From positions 1,054,001 to 1,118,000 of the forward strand of contig CBDIDV010000002.1 in the NCBI GenBank assembly GCA_965277875.1: a stretch of 64,000 nucleotides of DNA. The letters are read 5' to 3'. The DNA is from CAWFQB01 sp965277875 (GTDB taxonomy: Bacteria > Armatimonadota > Chthonomonadetes > Chthonomonadales > Chthonomonadaceae). A model generated the notes under the pieces. The model saw only the letters and a program-made list of their open reading frames with translations. It was not told the DNA's origin and ran no database searches. The first letter of the stretch is position 1. Each line of letters opens with the position of its first letter. A program made the position numbers and the translations under genes. Positions 8,076 to 16,122 of the stretch are shown piece after piece.

Positions 8076-10124
8076 GTGGCGGAAGCAAGTGAGATCGCGC
8101 AGGTACGGCGGCAGGTGGAGGCCGAGTCGCGGGAAGAGGGCGGCGGGCAGGAACAGCAGTTCGAGGAGGGCTTCAGCGGCAAAACCGTAATCGGCGCGCT
8201 GTTCGTGGCCTTTATCATGCTGCCCGGCGCGTTGTACCTCGGACTCGTAGCGGGGCAGGGGCTTGGGCCTGCCGCCGAATGGGTCACGATTGTCCTGTTT
8301 GCCGAGATCATGCGCCGCTCGTTTCTGCCCCTCAAACGGCAGGAAATCTACATCCTGTACTACATCGCGGCGGGCCTGACCGGGCTGGAAGCGACAAAGG
8401 GCATATCGGGCGGGCCGTTCGGCTGGCTGATCTGGAACCAGTATTTTGTACAGTCGCCTGCCGCCGCGCTTGTCGCCAAAGACATACCGCACTGGGTTGT
8501 GCCGCCCGCAACATCCGTCGCACTCCAGCAGCGCACGTTCTTTCATCCCGACTGGCTGATACCCATCCTCATTCTGATTATGAATGAGATATTCGGCAAA
8601 CTCAACTCGCTCAGTTCCGGCTACTTTTTGTTTCGCGTCACATCCGACATAGAGCAGCTGCCGTTTCCGATGGCCCCGGTTGCCGCTTCGGGCGCGACGG
8701 CCCTGGCGGAAGCGGCCAGCAAGGAAGAGTCGTGGCGGTGGCGCGTGTTCAGCATCGGCAGCGTGATCGGGCTGATCTTCGGTTTCTTTTACATCGCCGT
8801 GCCGGTCTTTACGGGCGTCGTGTTCAACAAAGCCTTTACCCTGATACCCATTCCGTTCTTCGACCTGACGACGAATACGGAAAGCATACTGCCCGGCGCG
8901 ATTGTCGGCATATCGGGCGACATTACCAAAGTGCTGACGGGCTTTATTATTCCGTATCATATCGTAGCGGGATCATTAGCAGGGTCGGTGATCTGCCGCG
9001 TCCTGCTCGCGCCGTTTCTGCAAAAGGCGGGACTGTTTGGAACCTCGGAAAGCAACGGCTGGACTCCGGGCATGGACGCCATCTATACCAAGCAGGCGAC
9101 CGACATCAAGTTCTGGATGTCGGTCGGCATGGGCCTGCAAATCGCCATCGCCATCATCGGCTTTTACAGTGTCATTCTGTCTATTCGGGCCATGCGCAAG
9201 GCAAGCCGAGACCGGGGCATGATGCTGCGCGTACCCAAGGGACGCGGCGACATACCGCTGCACATTCCTGTGATGATCTGGCTGAGTATTACGGCGTTTT
9301 ACATCTTTTTCGTCAAGGCCATGCTTAGCTGGGACGGGCGTATGCACCCCGGCGAGAACCATGACTTTCCCATCTGGATTCTGGTATTCTACGGCCTGAT
9401 CTGGACGCCCATCAACAGCTACGTGTCGGCGCGTATGATCGGGCTGACGGGCGGGGGCGTGTCGTTCGCGTACCTCAAAGAAGTGTCTATTATGAAGTCG
9501 GGGTATCAGTACGCCGACATCTGGTACGCGCCGGTTCCGCTCAACGATTACGGCAGTTTCGCGCAGCGGTTCCGCGAACTGGAACTGACAGATACCAAGT
9601 TTACGAGCGTCATCAAGGCCGAGGCCATGATGCTGCCCACCATCTTCATAGCCAGTCTAATCTTCTGGGCGTTCTTCTGGCACGCCAGTCAGATACCATC
9701 GTCGCAGCATCCGTATGCGGCCAAGTTCTGGCCCATTTCGGCCACGTTCCAGGCGCTGTTCAATACCATCAACAAGCAGCAGGGCGGCATTACGTGGGTC
9801 AAGGAGGCCATCAACTTCGGGCGCGTCAGCGTGGGCGTGGGGGCAGGCCTGACTCTATATGCCGCTTTCAGCTTCTTCAAGTGGCCGATGCTGTTCTTCT
9901 ACGGCTTTGTAGGCGGTACAGGCGTATTTCCGCATGACGTGATCCCCACGTTCTTCGGCGCGTGGCTGGGCCGCAAGTATTTCGCCAAACGCTTCGGCCT
10001 GGATAACTGGCGCATGTACACGCCGGTTCTGCTGGCAGGCTTCTCGTGCGGCACAGGTCTGGTGGCGATGGCCGCAATCGCCCTCGCCCTGATCGCCAAA
10101 TCGGTCAACTATCTGCCGTTCTAA
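8076..10124 (+). CDS. OPT-like/DUF6785-type multi-pass membrane transporter
   Basis: Polytopic inner-membrane protein of 682 residues with at least twelve hydrophobic segments. It resembles the DUF6785/DUF6784 proteins related to the oligopeptide-transporter superfamily; the substrate is unknown. The N-terminal about 45 residues are hydrophilic and Glu-rich, hence cytoplasmic. The first TM contains GALYLGLVAGQGLGPAAEW, an OPT-like Gly-rich helix. The start is GTG at 8076, preceded at good spacing by GGGAGA. A central cytoplasmic loop (MRKASRDRGMMLRVPKGRGD) and a soluble segment around residues 470-520 (YADIWYAPVPLNDYGSF) separate the two membrane halves. No ABC subunits adjoin, consistent with a secondary carrier. 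The family name rests on overall pattern, not on a diagnostic motif. Confidence 0.7.
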   Translation: MAEASEIAQVRRQVEAESREEGGGQEQQFEEGFSGKTVIGALFVAFIMLPGALYLGLVAGQGLGPAAEWVTIVLFAEIMRRSFLPLKRQEIYILYYIAAGLTGLEATKGISGGPFGWLIWNQYFVQSPAAALVAKDIPHWVVPPATSVALQQRTFFHPDWLIPILILIMNEIFGKLNSLSSGYFLFRVTSDIEQLPFPMAPVAASGATALAEAASKEESWRWRVFSIGSVIGLIFGFFYIAVPVFTGVVFNKAFTLIPIPFFDLTTNTESILPGAIVGISGDITKVLTGFIIPYHIVAGSLAGSVICRVLLAPFLQKAGLFGTSESNGWTPGMDAIYTKQATDIKFWMSVGMGLQIAIAIIGFYSVILSIRAMRKASRDRGMMLRVPKGRGDIPLHIPVMIWLSITAFYIFFVKAMLSWDGRMHPGENHDFPIWILVFYGLIWTPINSYVSARMIGLTGGGVSFAYLKEVSIMKSGYQYADIWYAPVPLNDYGSFAQRFRELELTDTKFTSVIKAEAMMLPTIFIASLIFWAFFWHASQIPSSQHPYAAKFWPISATFQALFNTINKQQGGITWVKEAINFGRVSVGVGAGLTLYAAFSFFKWPMLFFYGFVGGTGVFPHDVIPTFFGAWLGRKYFAKRFGLDNWRMYTPVLLAGFSCGTGLVAMAAIALALIAKSVNYLPF

Positions 10125-10181
10125 CTCGGACAGGCTAAATCGAAGCGATGAAGCGCGCCCCAGAGTGGAAGCGCGTGTGAG

Positions 10182-10320
10182 CGGGTACAAAGAACGTACC
10201 CGTCTCGGAGGCTTCGCCGAGCGTCCTCACGGACGCGATGCAAAAAGCACAATGTACTTACGTCCGGCAGGACGTTTGGCGGCTGCGCCGCCTCCAAGAC
10301 GGGTACGTTCTTTGTACCCG
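10182..10320. repeat. GGGTAC-family MITE, complete copy (139 bp)
   Basis: Both ends carry CGGGTACAAAGAACGTACCC in opposite orientation. The terminal inverted repeat runs about 31 nt with one mismatch, and each half holds further small hairpins (GGAGGC/GCCTCC and GCGTCC/GGACGC types). Related copies sit at 28781, 39476 and 58922. It has no coding capacity. It lies between the transporter and the H-X9-DG gene. Confidence 0.75.
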
Positions 10321-10343
10321 GAACAGGATAGACTTACGGAAAT

Positions 10344-11180
10344 ATGGCAGCATCTTACATCCGCATTGTATTGGTGGGGCTTATTGGCATTGCTGCGCTA
10401 ATGCTTGCCATCGGGTACGCAATAGGAGTCAGATTCGGCAGAACGTATCAGCCTGTTCCGATCCTTATAGGATGCGGCGCGGTCGTGCCGGTTTTGTTAT
10501 CGGTCGGCGCGGCAAAACTAGGCGTCACCGGCTCGGTCATCTTGGATGCCATCGTCGCTTTGTTCGTCGAAATGACTTGTGCGCTGATGTGTGGATATTT
10601 CATGGGAAGGATGCTGAAAAAAGAGCGGCGTGATCCTGGAAGGATTGTAGCTGTATGCCTGGGTATATCATGCCTGCTGGCGATTGGGTTCCAAGTTAAG
10701 AATATTCACCCTGTATTTGACACGCTGCAAACGGCGGGATTGCTGAAACCGAAAGACGATTACAAGCCGGAAACGAACAAGGATTGCCCCGCCAACCTGC
10801 AAAGCGTATACAACGCGTTCGAGCAGTATGCGGAACTCAACGACAAGCTGCCGGACGCGGCGAAGTGGCAGGACGACACGGATTTTACGTCGCGCATTCC
10901 GCAGGATGAGTGGCTGCACTGCCCCGCCGTGTCCAACCGGCATGACGACAAGTTCGGCTACGCCCTAAACGATGCAGTCGCGGGCAAAAAGCTGAACCTG
11001 AACGGTAAGCCGCTGAAATCGCTGCCCAATGCGGCCACCACGCCGCTCTTGTACGACTCGGCAAACACAAACAAAAACGCGCATGACGCCGTGACAAGCA
11101 TGCCTCGACCGGGGCGGCACGGCGGACGCAACAACATTCTATATCTGGACGGTCATGTCGCTGCTGTCGCGCCGAAGTAA
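10344..11180 (+). CDS. Multi-pass membrane protein with C-terminal H-X9-DG pseudopilin-like domain
   Basis: 278 residues. The N-terminal half has about four hydrophobic segments (residues about 8-30, 36-56, 60-84, 94-112). The soluble C-terminal half begins with CPANLQSVYNAFEQYAELNDKLP, which resembles the start of the globular part of DUF1559-type pseudopilins. It ends with His-X9-Asp-Gly (RHGG...YLDGHV), the 'prepilin-type processing-associated H-X9-DG' signature. It lacks the prepilin leader and single N-terminal helix of that family, so it looks like a fusion of a membrane anchor with a pilin-like head. The start ATG has only a weak ribosome site. It lies between a MITE and the uncharacterised gene at 11215. 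Function is unknown; surface or membrane display of the pilin-like head is an inference. Confidence 0.6.
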   Translation: MAASYIRIVLVGLIGIAALMLAIGYAIGVRFGRTYQPVPILIGCGAVVPVLLSVGAAKLGVTGSVILDAIVALFVEMTCALMCGYFMGRMLKKERRDPGRIVAVCLGISCLLAIGFQVKNIHPVFDTLQTAGLLKPKDDYKPETNKDCPANLQSVYNAFEQYAELNDKLPDAAKWQDDTDFTSRIPQDEWLHCPAVSNRHDDKFGYALNDAVAGKKLNLNGKPLKSLPNAATTPLLYDSANTNKNAHDAVTSMPRPGRHGGRNNILYLDGHVAAVAPK

Positions 11181-11214
11181 CACGAAACGTATAGAAAATG
11201 TCTGTAGAGAACGA

Positions 11215-12390
11215 ATGACTGTCCCAATCGAATCCAAAACTAGACGGTTTGAGAAACCACGGCGGGGCGAGGGACGCAATGAGACTGCCGGGTCGCCCAC
11301 GCACATCGGTTGGCAGAGCATTCAGTTTACCCTGCCGCCCGACTGGAACCTGACCGGTTTTTCGATGGATCACGAGAACGGCTATTTGCGCGTGGACGCG
11401 CCCGGTGACGCGGCCCTGACCGTGCAGGTGCGCTGGATGAACGCGGCCCAACCCGCGTCGTCCGGCCCGCCCAACGTGTATACCTTTGCCGCGCCGCGTA
11501 TGCGTAAATGGCTGAAACGGCCTGAACCGGTCGTGCCAAGACCGAACCTGCAAAACATCCTGGACGGGTTCTTGAAAGACACGGCAAAGCTGGCCCGCAA
11601 GTCGAAAACGAAATTCGACAGTGCGCTGAAGCCGGAAAAGACCGAGGGGCCGGACGGCGAACGTACCTCCCTGAGTTTCGCTTGGACGGGGGAGGGACGT
11701 GGGCAGGGCAAAATCTGGCACTGCGCGACGTGTAACCGCGTGATTGTCGCCCAGGTCGTCGGCCTGCACAAAGACCAGTCCGCGATTGCCAACATTGCGG
11801 CGCAGTTATTCGCCACCCTGCGCGACCATGCCCAGAACGGCTATGACAAATGGGCGTTGTACGATTTGCAGATAGATGTGCCAAGCGATTTTCGGTTGCA
11901 GTCACAAAAATTGTTGTCCGGCCATTTGCATCTGGAGTGGGGACGGGGAGCCGAGCGCCTCCTTGTGGATCGGTGGGGACTGGCGAACATGACGCTCAAA
12001 AAGTTCACGATGTCGGAATGGCTGCGAAATAACGCGAGTATGCGGCTTGACCTTGCGAGCAAAGATGATACCGGCAGTGGCGCGGTGAATGTGCAGTCGC
12101 ACCAGGCAGCTAGGTTTAGCGGCGTTCTGTCGCCTGTGAGCCGACTGCGCGCCCTCCGAGACGCGAAAGGCGGGCTAAAACGCTTTCCGACTCGCTACGA
12201 GGCCGGTATCTGGAACTGCCCCGTGTCCAATAAATTGTTTGCCATGCAGACGCTGCACAACCGCCGCACATCAGGGCTATGGGATGATATTGCGTCCCGC
12301 TGCGTCTGCCACACGGCGGGGCAGGCGGCATTCTATCAAGAACCACAACGCGAAGCGCTGGAAACCCTTAGTTCGGAAGCCGAAGAGTAG
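11215..12390 (+). CDS. Uncharacterised protein, genomic neighbour of a PqqD-like protein
   Basis: 391 residues from the ATG at 11215. This start is preferred over an upstream in-frame one at 11155 that overlaps the previous gene. The sequence has no signal peptide or membrane helix and matches no family I recognise. It opens with GWQSIQFTLPPDWNLTGFS, reminiscent of small beta-rich domains that begin 'W..y.f.lP..W'. A W-H-C-A-T-C-N motif (two Cys three residues apart) sits near residue 170, and two further Cys (CRVC-like, CVCHTAG) lie near the C-terminus, so metal or redox chemistry is possible. It ends 5 nt before the PqqD-like gene, implying co-transcription with it and perhaps with the ABC genes beyond. 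Confidence 0.6.
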   Translation: MTVPIESKTRRFEKPRRGEGRNETAGSPTHIGWQSIQFTLPPDWNLTGFSMDHENGYLRVDAPGDAALTVQVRWMNAAQPASSGPPNVYTFAAPRMRKWLKRPEPVVPRPNLQNILDGFLKDTAKLARKSKTKFDSALKPEKTEGPDGERTSLSFAWTGEGRGQGKIWHCATCNRVIVAQVVGLHKDQSAIANIAAQLFATLRDHAQNGYDKWALYDLQIDVPSDFRLQSQKLLSGHLHLEWGRGAERLLVDRWGLANMTLKKFTMSEWLRNNASMRLDLASKDDTGSGAVNVQSHQAARFSGVLSPVSRLRALRDAKGGLKRFPTRYEAGIWNCPVSNKLFAMQTLHNRRTSGLWDDIASRCVCHTAGQAAFYQEPQREALETLSSEAEE

Positions 12391-12395
12391 AAGCA

Positions 12396-12842
12396 TTGAA
12401 ACAGCCGCTGCAAACCCGCCTGTATTATAGTATCGGCAGGCATCTGCCATTCCTGAAAATACGCCCGCCCGCAGTAGACCGCAAAGCCGCCATGACGCTG
12501 CGACCGGGCCGCAACAGTCTGCTGACGTATGAAAGACGCGAGGGCGGCGAAGTGATACTGACTATCCCGCAAAATGAGAGGGCAGGGCGCGTTACCAAGG
12601 CCGTGGCCCGCTGGCTGAGAATGCCCCGTGATCACAAGGTGGAACTGGACGAGGTCGGCGGGTACGTATGGGAACTGTGCGACGGCTCGTACACGGTGGA
12701 AAACATCGTGCAGAAGACCGCCAAGCATTACAAGATGAACCGCCGCGAGGCCGAGGTGTCCGTGACCATGTTTTTGCAGATGCTGCACGAGCGCAAGTTC
12801 ATCGGCTTCTACAAAAAAGAGAAAACGTCCAAGAAGGCTTGA
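12396..12842 (+). CDS. PqqD-like peptide-binding protein
   Basis: Small winged-helix-like protein of the PqqD family, whose members chaperone ribosomal peptide precursors to modifying enzymes. The diagnostic part is VWELCDGSYTVENIVQ followed by a helix-rich ending EAEVSVTMFLQMLHERKFIGF, matching the PqqD pattern (WxLxDGxxTvxeI...). The TTG at 12396 is the only start close to the preceding gene. An ATG at 12492 would give a 116-residue protein closer to the classical about 95 residues, so the first 32 residues may be untranslated. No radical SAM enzyme or recognisable precursor peptide is nearby; instead an FtsX-like permease and its ATPase follow. The family is clear, the pathway is not. Confidence 0.75.
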   Translation: MKQPLQTRLYYSIGRHLPFLKIRPPAVDRKAAMTLRPGRNSLLTYERREGGEVILTIPQNERAGRVTKAVARWLRMPRDHKVELDEVGGYVWELCDGSYTVENIVQKTAKHYKMNRREAEVSVTMFLQMLHERKFIGFYKKEKTSKKA

Positions 12843-12893
12843 TTTCAGAAGGCTTGATTCAAAAAGACTTGATTCAGGAAGGCTTGATCGAAG
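12834..12893. repeat. Four imperfect 15-bp tandem repeats
   Basis: Units of the form AAGGCTTGATTCAGA repeat four times. They start inside the last codons of the PqqD-like gene and continue into the 82-nt spacer before the permease gene. The unit length is a multiple of three. Confidence 0.7.
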
Positions 12894-12924
12894 CGCCGAA
12901 GTTTATTGACAGACGGAGAGATTC

Positions 12925-13581
12925 ATGAGCGTCCGGCCCCTGCCCACTCTGCCCGTTACGCCCGCCCAGCGTCCGCAGCAGCAAATCACGCTGCCGTTCA
13001 GCAAGGCGTGGCAGATCAGCATGAAAAGCATCAAGATACGGTTTGCGCGGTCGCTGATTACCGCTGCGGGCATTCTGCTGGGCATCGCCTTTTACAGCAG
13101 TGTGCGCTCGGCCATGCTGTTTACGTCCGCGCCCCCCGCCAACAATCCCGACGCGATTGCCGAGGCGGTGGCTGCCGCGCATCGGCAGTCGTGGCTTGCC
13201 ATGATGGCCCTGCTGGTGTGCTTTTTCGGCATCGTCAACAGTATGCTGATGTCCGTGACAGAGCGCTATAAAGAGATCGGCACAATGAAGTGCCTGGGCG
13301 CATTGGACAGGTTTATCGTCACGCTGTTCTTCATCGAGGCGGGCGTGATGGGCGCGGTCTCGGCAGCGGCAGGCTGGTTTTTGGGCTGGTTCATCATCGT
13401 GTTCATTCATGTTGTCGGGGGCGGATTCGGTCTGCTGGACACGTCTTTCTGGATAGGAACGCTGCAGCAGCTCGTGCAATGCCTGAGCCTGGGCCTGGGC
13501 ATCACGCTTGTCGCCGCCATTCCTCCGGCAATACAGGCCGCCAAAATGCCTCCCGCCGCCGCCCTGCGCAGCACCATCTGA
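12925..13581 (+). CDS. Small FtsX/MacB-type ABC transporter permease
   Basis: 218-residue inner-membrane protein with four hydrophobic segments (about residues 45-68, 88-110, 133-160, 190-205). It carries the FtsX-type signature MSVTERYKEIGTMKCLGA, a cytoplasmic coupling helix conserved in MacB-like permeases, and ends IPPAIQAAKMPPAAALR. The loop between TM1 and TM2 is only about 30 residues, whereas MacB has a large periplasmic domain there. A minimal permease without an extracytoplasmic sensor is therefore implied. The ATP-binding subunit follows 210 nt downstream, and the PqqD-like gene precedes by 82 nt. A homodimer with two ATPases would form the classical type VII arrangement. Substrate is unknown. 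Confidence 0.85.
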   Translation: MSVRPLPTLPVTPAQRPQQQITLPFSKAWQISMKSIKIRFARSLITAAGILLGIAFYSSVRSAMLFTSAPPANNPDAIAEAVAAAHRQSWLAMMALLVCFFGIVNSMLMSVTERYKEIGTMKCLGALDRFIVTLFFIEAGVMGAVSAAAGWFLGWFIIVFIHVVGGGFGLLDTSFWIGTLQQLVQCLSLGLGITLVAAIPPAIQAAKMPPAAALRSTI

Positions 13582-13723
13582 ACCACCGCGAAACACGCAA
13601 AACAAACGAAAAGTAAATGCACAAGAGTTTATCCACAGATTAAGGGGATTATCACAGATTAGAATCGAATCAGGAAGAACAAAAAGGGATATTGCATTGA
13701 AGCTTGACGCGTTGCTTTGTTCT

Positions 13724-13764
13724 GAAATCCTGTTCATCCTGAAAAATCTTGTTAATCCTGTCTA
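13724..13764. repeat. AATCCTG-family dispersed repeat, solo copy
   Basis: An AAATCCTG...ATCCTG...AATCCTGTC block of about 41 nt just upstream of the ATPase gene. It is in the same orientation as the copy at 14721-14760 and opposite to the one at 14583-14623. The spacer also holds the related-looking string TTATCCACAGATT near 13629. Confidence 0.6.
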
Positions 13765-13790
13765 TTTCCGAGTATCTAAAGGAACCCAGT

Positions 13791-14573
13791 ATGGCAATCG
13801 CGGAACATGAAATCAGCGTGGCGGTACGCAAAGAGTACGTGGTGCGTACCAAAGGGCTGGTCAAGATATTCAAAATGGGCGATGAGGTGCTGCGCGCCCT
13901 GAACGGCGTAGACCTGGACATACGCAAGGGCGAGTACCTGTCCATTATGGGGCCGTCGGGGTCGGGCAAAAGTACGTTGTTCAACGCCATCGGCGGGCTG
14001 GATCGGCCCGACGAGGGTTCCGTATTTATTGACGATGTGGACATGGCGCAGTTGAGCGCGAGCGAACTGGCGTACTTGCGCTGTCATAAGATCGGCTACA
14101 TCTTCCAGACCTTTAACCTGCTGCCCGCCATGACCGCGCTGGAAAACGTCACGCTGCCGACGATCTTTGCGGGGCAGTCCACGGACGAAGGCATTGAGCG
14201 GGGAATCGAAATCTTGAACAAAGTGGGATTGGGACACCGCCTGCACCATCGGCCCACCCAGCTTTCGGGGGGGCAGCAGCAGCGCGTCGCCATCGCCCGC
14301 GCTCTCGCCAATCGTCCCGCCATCGTGCTTGCCGACGAGCCGACGGGCAACCTCGACCTGAAAACCGGCGAGGAGATCATCGCACTATTGCGGGAACTGA
14401 ACCGCAACGAGGGCGTGACCATCATCTCCGCCACGCACGATCATAAAATGGTGGATGTGTCTGACCGCGTAGTATGGATACGCGACGGCAAGATCGCCAA
14501 AATAGAAGAACGCGCCGACATCAAGATCAGCGTCGGCGGCATCGAAGACGCGAGCGGACACGCCGAGGAATAA
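13791..14573 (+). CDS. ABC transporter ATP-binding protein (MacB/LolD type)
   Basis: 260-residue nucleotide-binding subunit. Walker A is GPSGSGKST (residues 54-62), the signature is LSGGQQQRVAIARAL, Walker B with the catalytic Glu is LADEPTGNLD, and an H-loop lies at SATHDHKM. The PTGNLD form and overall length place it in the MacB/LolD/FtsE cluster that pairs with FtsX-type permeases, matching the permease gene upstream. The ATG at 13791 is chosen because AAAGGA precedes it by 8 nt; an upstream in-frame ATG at 13749 has none. About 20 extra N-terminal residues precede the core. All catalytic residues are present, so it should hydrolyse ATP. Confidence 0.92.
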   Translation: MAIAEHEISVAVRKEYVVRTKGLVKIFKMGDEVLRALNGVDLDIRKGEYLSIMGPSGSGKSTLFNAIGGLDRPDEGSVFIDDVDMAQLSASELAYLRCHKIGYIFQTFNLLPAMTALENVTLPTIFAGQSTDEGIERGIEILNKVGLGHRLHHRPTQLSGGQQQRVAIARALANRPAIVLADEPTGNLDLKTGEEIIALLRELNRNEGVTIISATHDHKMVDVSDRVVWIRDGKIAKIEERADIKISVGGIEDASGHAEE

Positions 14574-14582
14574 CAGAAATCC

Positions 14583-14760
14583 AGAGACAGGATTAACAGG
14601 ATTTTCAGGATTGACAGGATTTTGGAACGTCGCTGCTTACTCAGACGTTATTTGCGTACAATGGCTTGAGTTCACGTTTATGGCAGAGCCGCGTCCATAA
14701 GGTGGACAACACTGTATGATAAAATCTTGCCAATCCTGAAAATCCTGTTAATCTTGTCTG
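14583..14760. repeat. Inverted pair of AATCCTG-family repeats
   Basis: The about 40-nt blocks at 14583-14623 and 14721-14760 are near-perfect reverse complements (core AATCCTGAAAATCCTGTTAA) separated by about 97 nt without genes. Similar oligo-repeat blocks occur in many environmental bacterial genomes. They occupy most of the gap between the ATPase gene and the enzyme I-like gene. Confidence 0.65.
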
Positions 14761-14796
14761 AAGGATTTGCATTGTCCGTGTGGAAGGTAGTGCGTT

Positions 14797-16122
14797 ATGG
14801 CGTCGCTGAGTGGGCGAAGTTTGGGAACCGGGGCCGCGCTGGGAACGGCGGCGATTGTGCGGATGCGAAACGGCCTGCCGATTCCGCCGGCCATTCCGCC
14901 GCGCGTGGCCGCGCAGCTTGCACGTCGGCGCGAGGACGAGACGCCCGATGTAGTTCTCGTCGCTGAGGATTACGGCACGGCGGCCTCGTTTGCCGCGTCC
15001 CTGAAATGGGGCAATGTCGTGGGCATCATCGCAGGGTACGCGCCGCCCGAAGTGGCCGCGCCCCTGCTGCCTATTGTGGTAGACCTGCCTGCCCTGCTCG
15101 AAACGGTGCAGGATGACATGTTGGTGATCGTGGACGGGGACAGGGGCGTGATCATCGCTGACCCGGACGCGGTCGTGATTGGGCAGTATCAGGCGCAGCA
15201 TAATCATCTTGCGCCCAAGCGACGCTTGTATCTGGACGAGGGCCATTTAAGGGCGCATACGCTCGACGGGCGCACGGTTCCGGTCGCGGCCCGCGTGTCT
15301 ACGTTTGCCGAAGTGAACACGGCGCTTGCCAATGGCGCGGACGCGCTGTGCGTGCCGTTCGACTGCGAACTGCTAAGCGCCGAGGCCGAGGAAGAAGAGC
15401 AGCGCGCGGCCCTGTTCGTCCTGATCGAGCAGACAAGCGGTAAGCCGATTTACATTTCGGATGAGTATACGCTGCCGTCCGGCCTGATTTTGGAAGTGGC
15501 GACTAAAGCGGATGTCGCTATTGGCTGCCCGGTGCGCGCGCATCTGGAAGGGCTTGGCGTGGGCGAATTGGGGCTGGAACTCAATGAGGCCCGCGCCGAC
15601 TGCCTCGCCAACGACACGCCCTGCGACATGCCGCAGTTGGTCGTGGAGATACCCGGAGGCTACAACCTGCCCCTGGATGACCCCGAAAAAGCCGCGTTTT
15701 TTCTGGATCGCTTTGTATACAACGGCGCAACGCGTACCGTCTTGATGCTCGACGACGACGCCCTGGATACGGAAATGCTGTCGTGGCTGGATGGCGTGGT
15801 CGCAAGCGCAAACAGCGTAATGCTGCCCGTCTTCGCGCAGTGGATCATTACGAGTTTCGATTTCAGCGGGGCGGGCGGACTGGATGCGAGCGCGCGAGAT
15901 ACGCTGCGCCTGGTGGTCGGTTCGGGCGTTTCGGGCCTGATCGTGACGAGCGGGGACGTAGCCGATGTGAAAGCGGCCCTGTCCGAATTGAGTTTTTCCG
16001 AATGCCGCGAGTCGCTCAGTGACCTTCTGGCCGAGTACCGGAACGGGGCAGGCGAGGCGTCCGGCCCTGGCAGCAGTGTAAGCATTAGCAACAATCTGGT
16101 AGGTGAGGGGATTGGCGCGTGA
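14797..16122 (+). CDS. Degenerate PEP-utilising (PTS enzyme I-like) protein
   Basis: 441 residues that follow the architecture of the enzyme I phosphohistidine and TIM-barrel domains without their chemistry. The N-terminus (SLGTGAALGTAAIV) resembles the start of enzyme I. Around residues 45-125, VVLVAEDYGTAAS...MLVIVDGDRGVIIADPD aligns by eye with the mobile domain. The GG-x-T-S-H-x-A segment with the phosphorylated His is replaced by GYAPPEVAAP. Residues about 160-195 (VPVAARVSTFAEVNTALANGADALCVPF) mimic the barrel strand that normally ends in G-L-x-R-T-E, but the PEP-binding Arg is absent. No HPr or EII gene is nearby. The stop overlaps the start of the dehydrogenase gene (GTGA), so the two are translationally coupled. 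A regulatory or metabolite-sensing role is possible; the homology call is by eye. Confidence 0.6.
   Translation: MASLSGRSLGTGAALGTAAIVRMRNGLPIPPAIPPRVAAQLARRREDETPDVVLVAEDYGTAASFAASLKWGNVVGIIAGYAPPEVAAPLLPIVVDLPALLETVQDDMLVIVDGDRGVIIADPDAVVIGQYQAQHNHLAPKRRLYLDEGHLRAHTLDGRTVPVAARVSTFAEVNTALANGADALCVPFDCELLSAEAEEEEQRAALFVLIEQTSGKPIYISDEYTLPSGLILEVATKADVAIGCPVRAHLEGLGVGELGLELNEARADCLANDTPCDMPQLVVEIPGGYNLPLDDPEKAAFFLDRFVYNGATRTVLMLDDDALDTEMLSWLDGVVASANSVMLPVFAQWIITSFDFSGAGGLDASARDTLRLVVGSGVSGLIVTSGDVADVKAALSELSFSECRESLSDLLAEYRNGAGEASGPGSSVSISNNLVGEGIGA

Noticed and set aside
10165..10401. Small open frame spanning the MITE at 10182
   Set aside because: It consists mostly of the inverted-repeat element and overlaps the H-X9-DG gene start in another frame.
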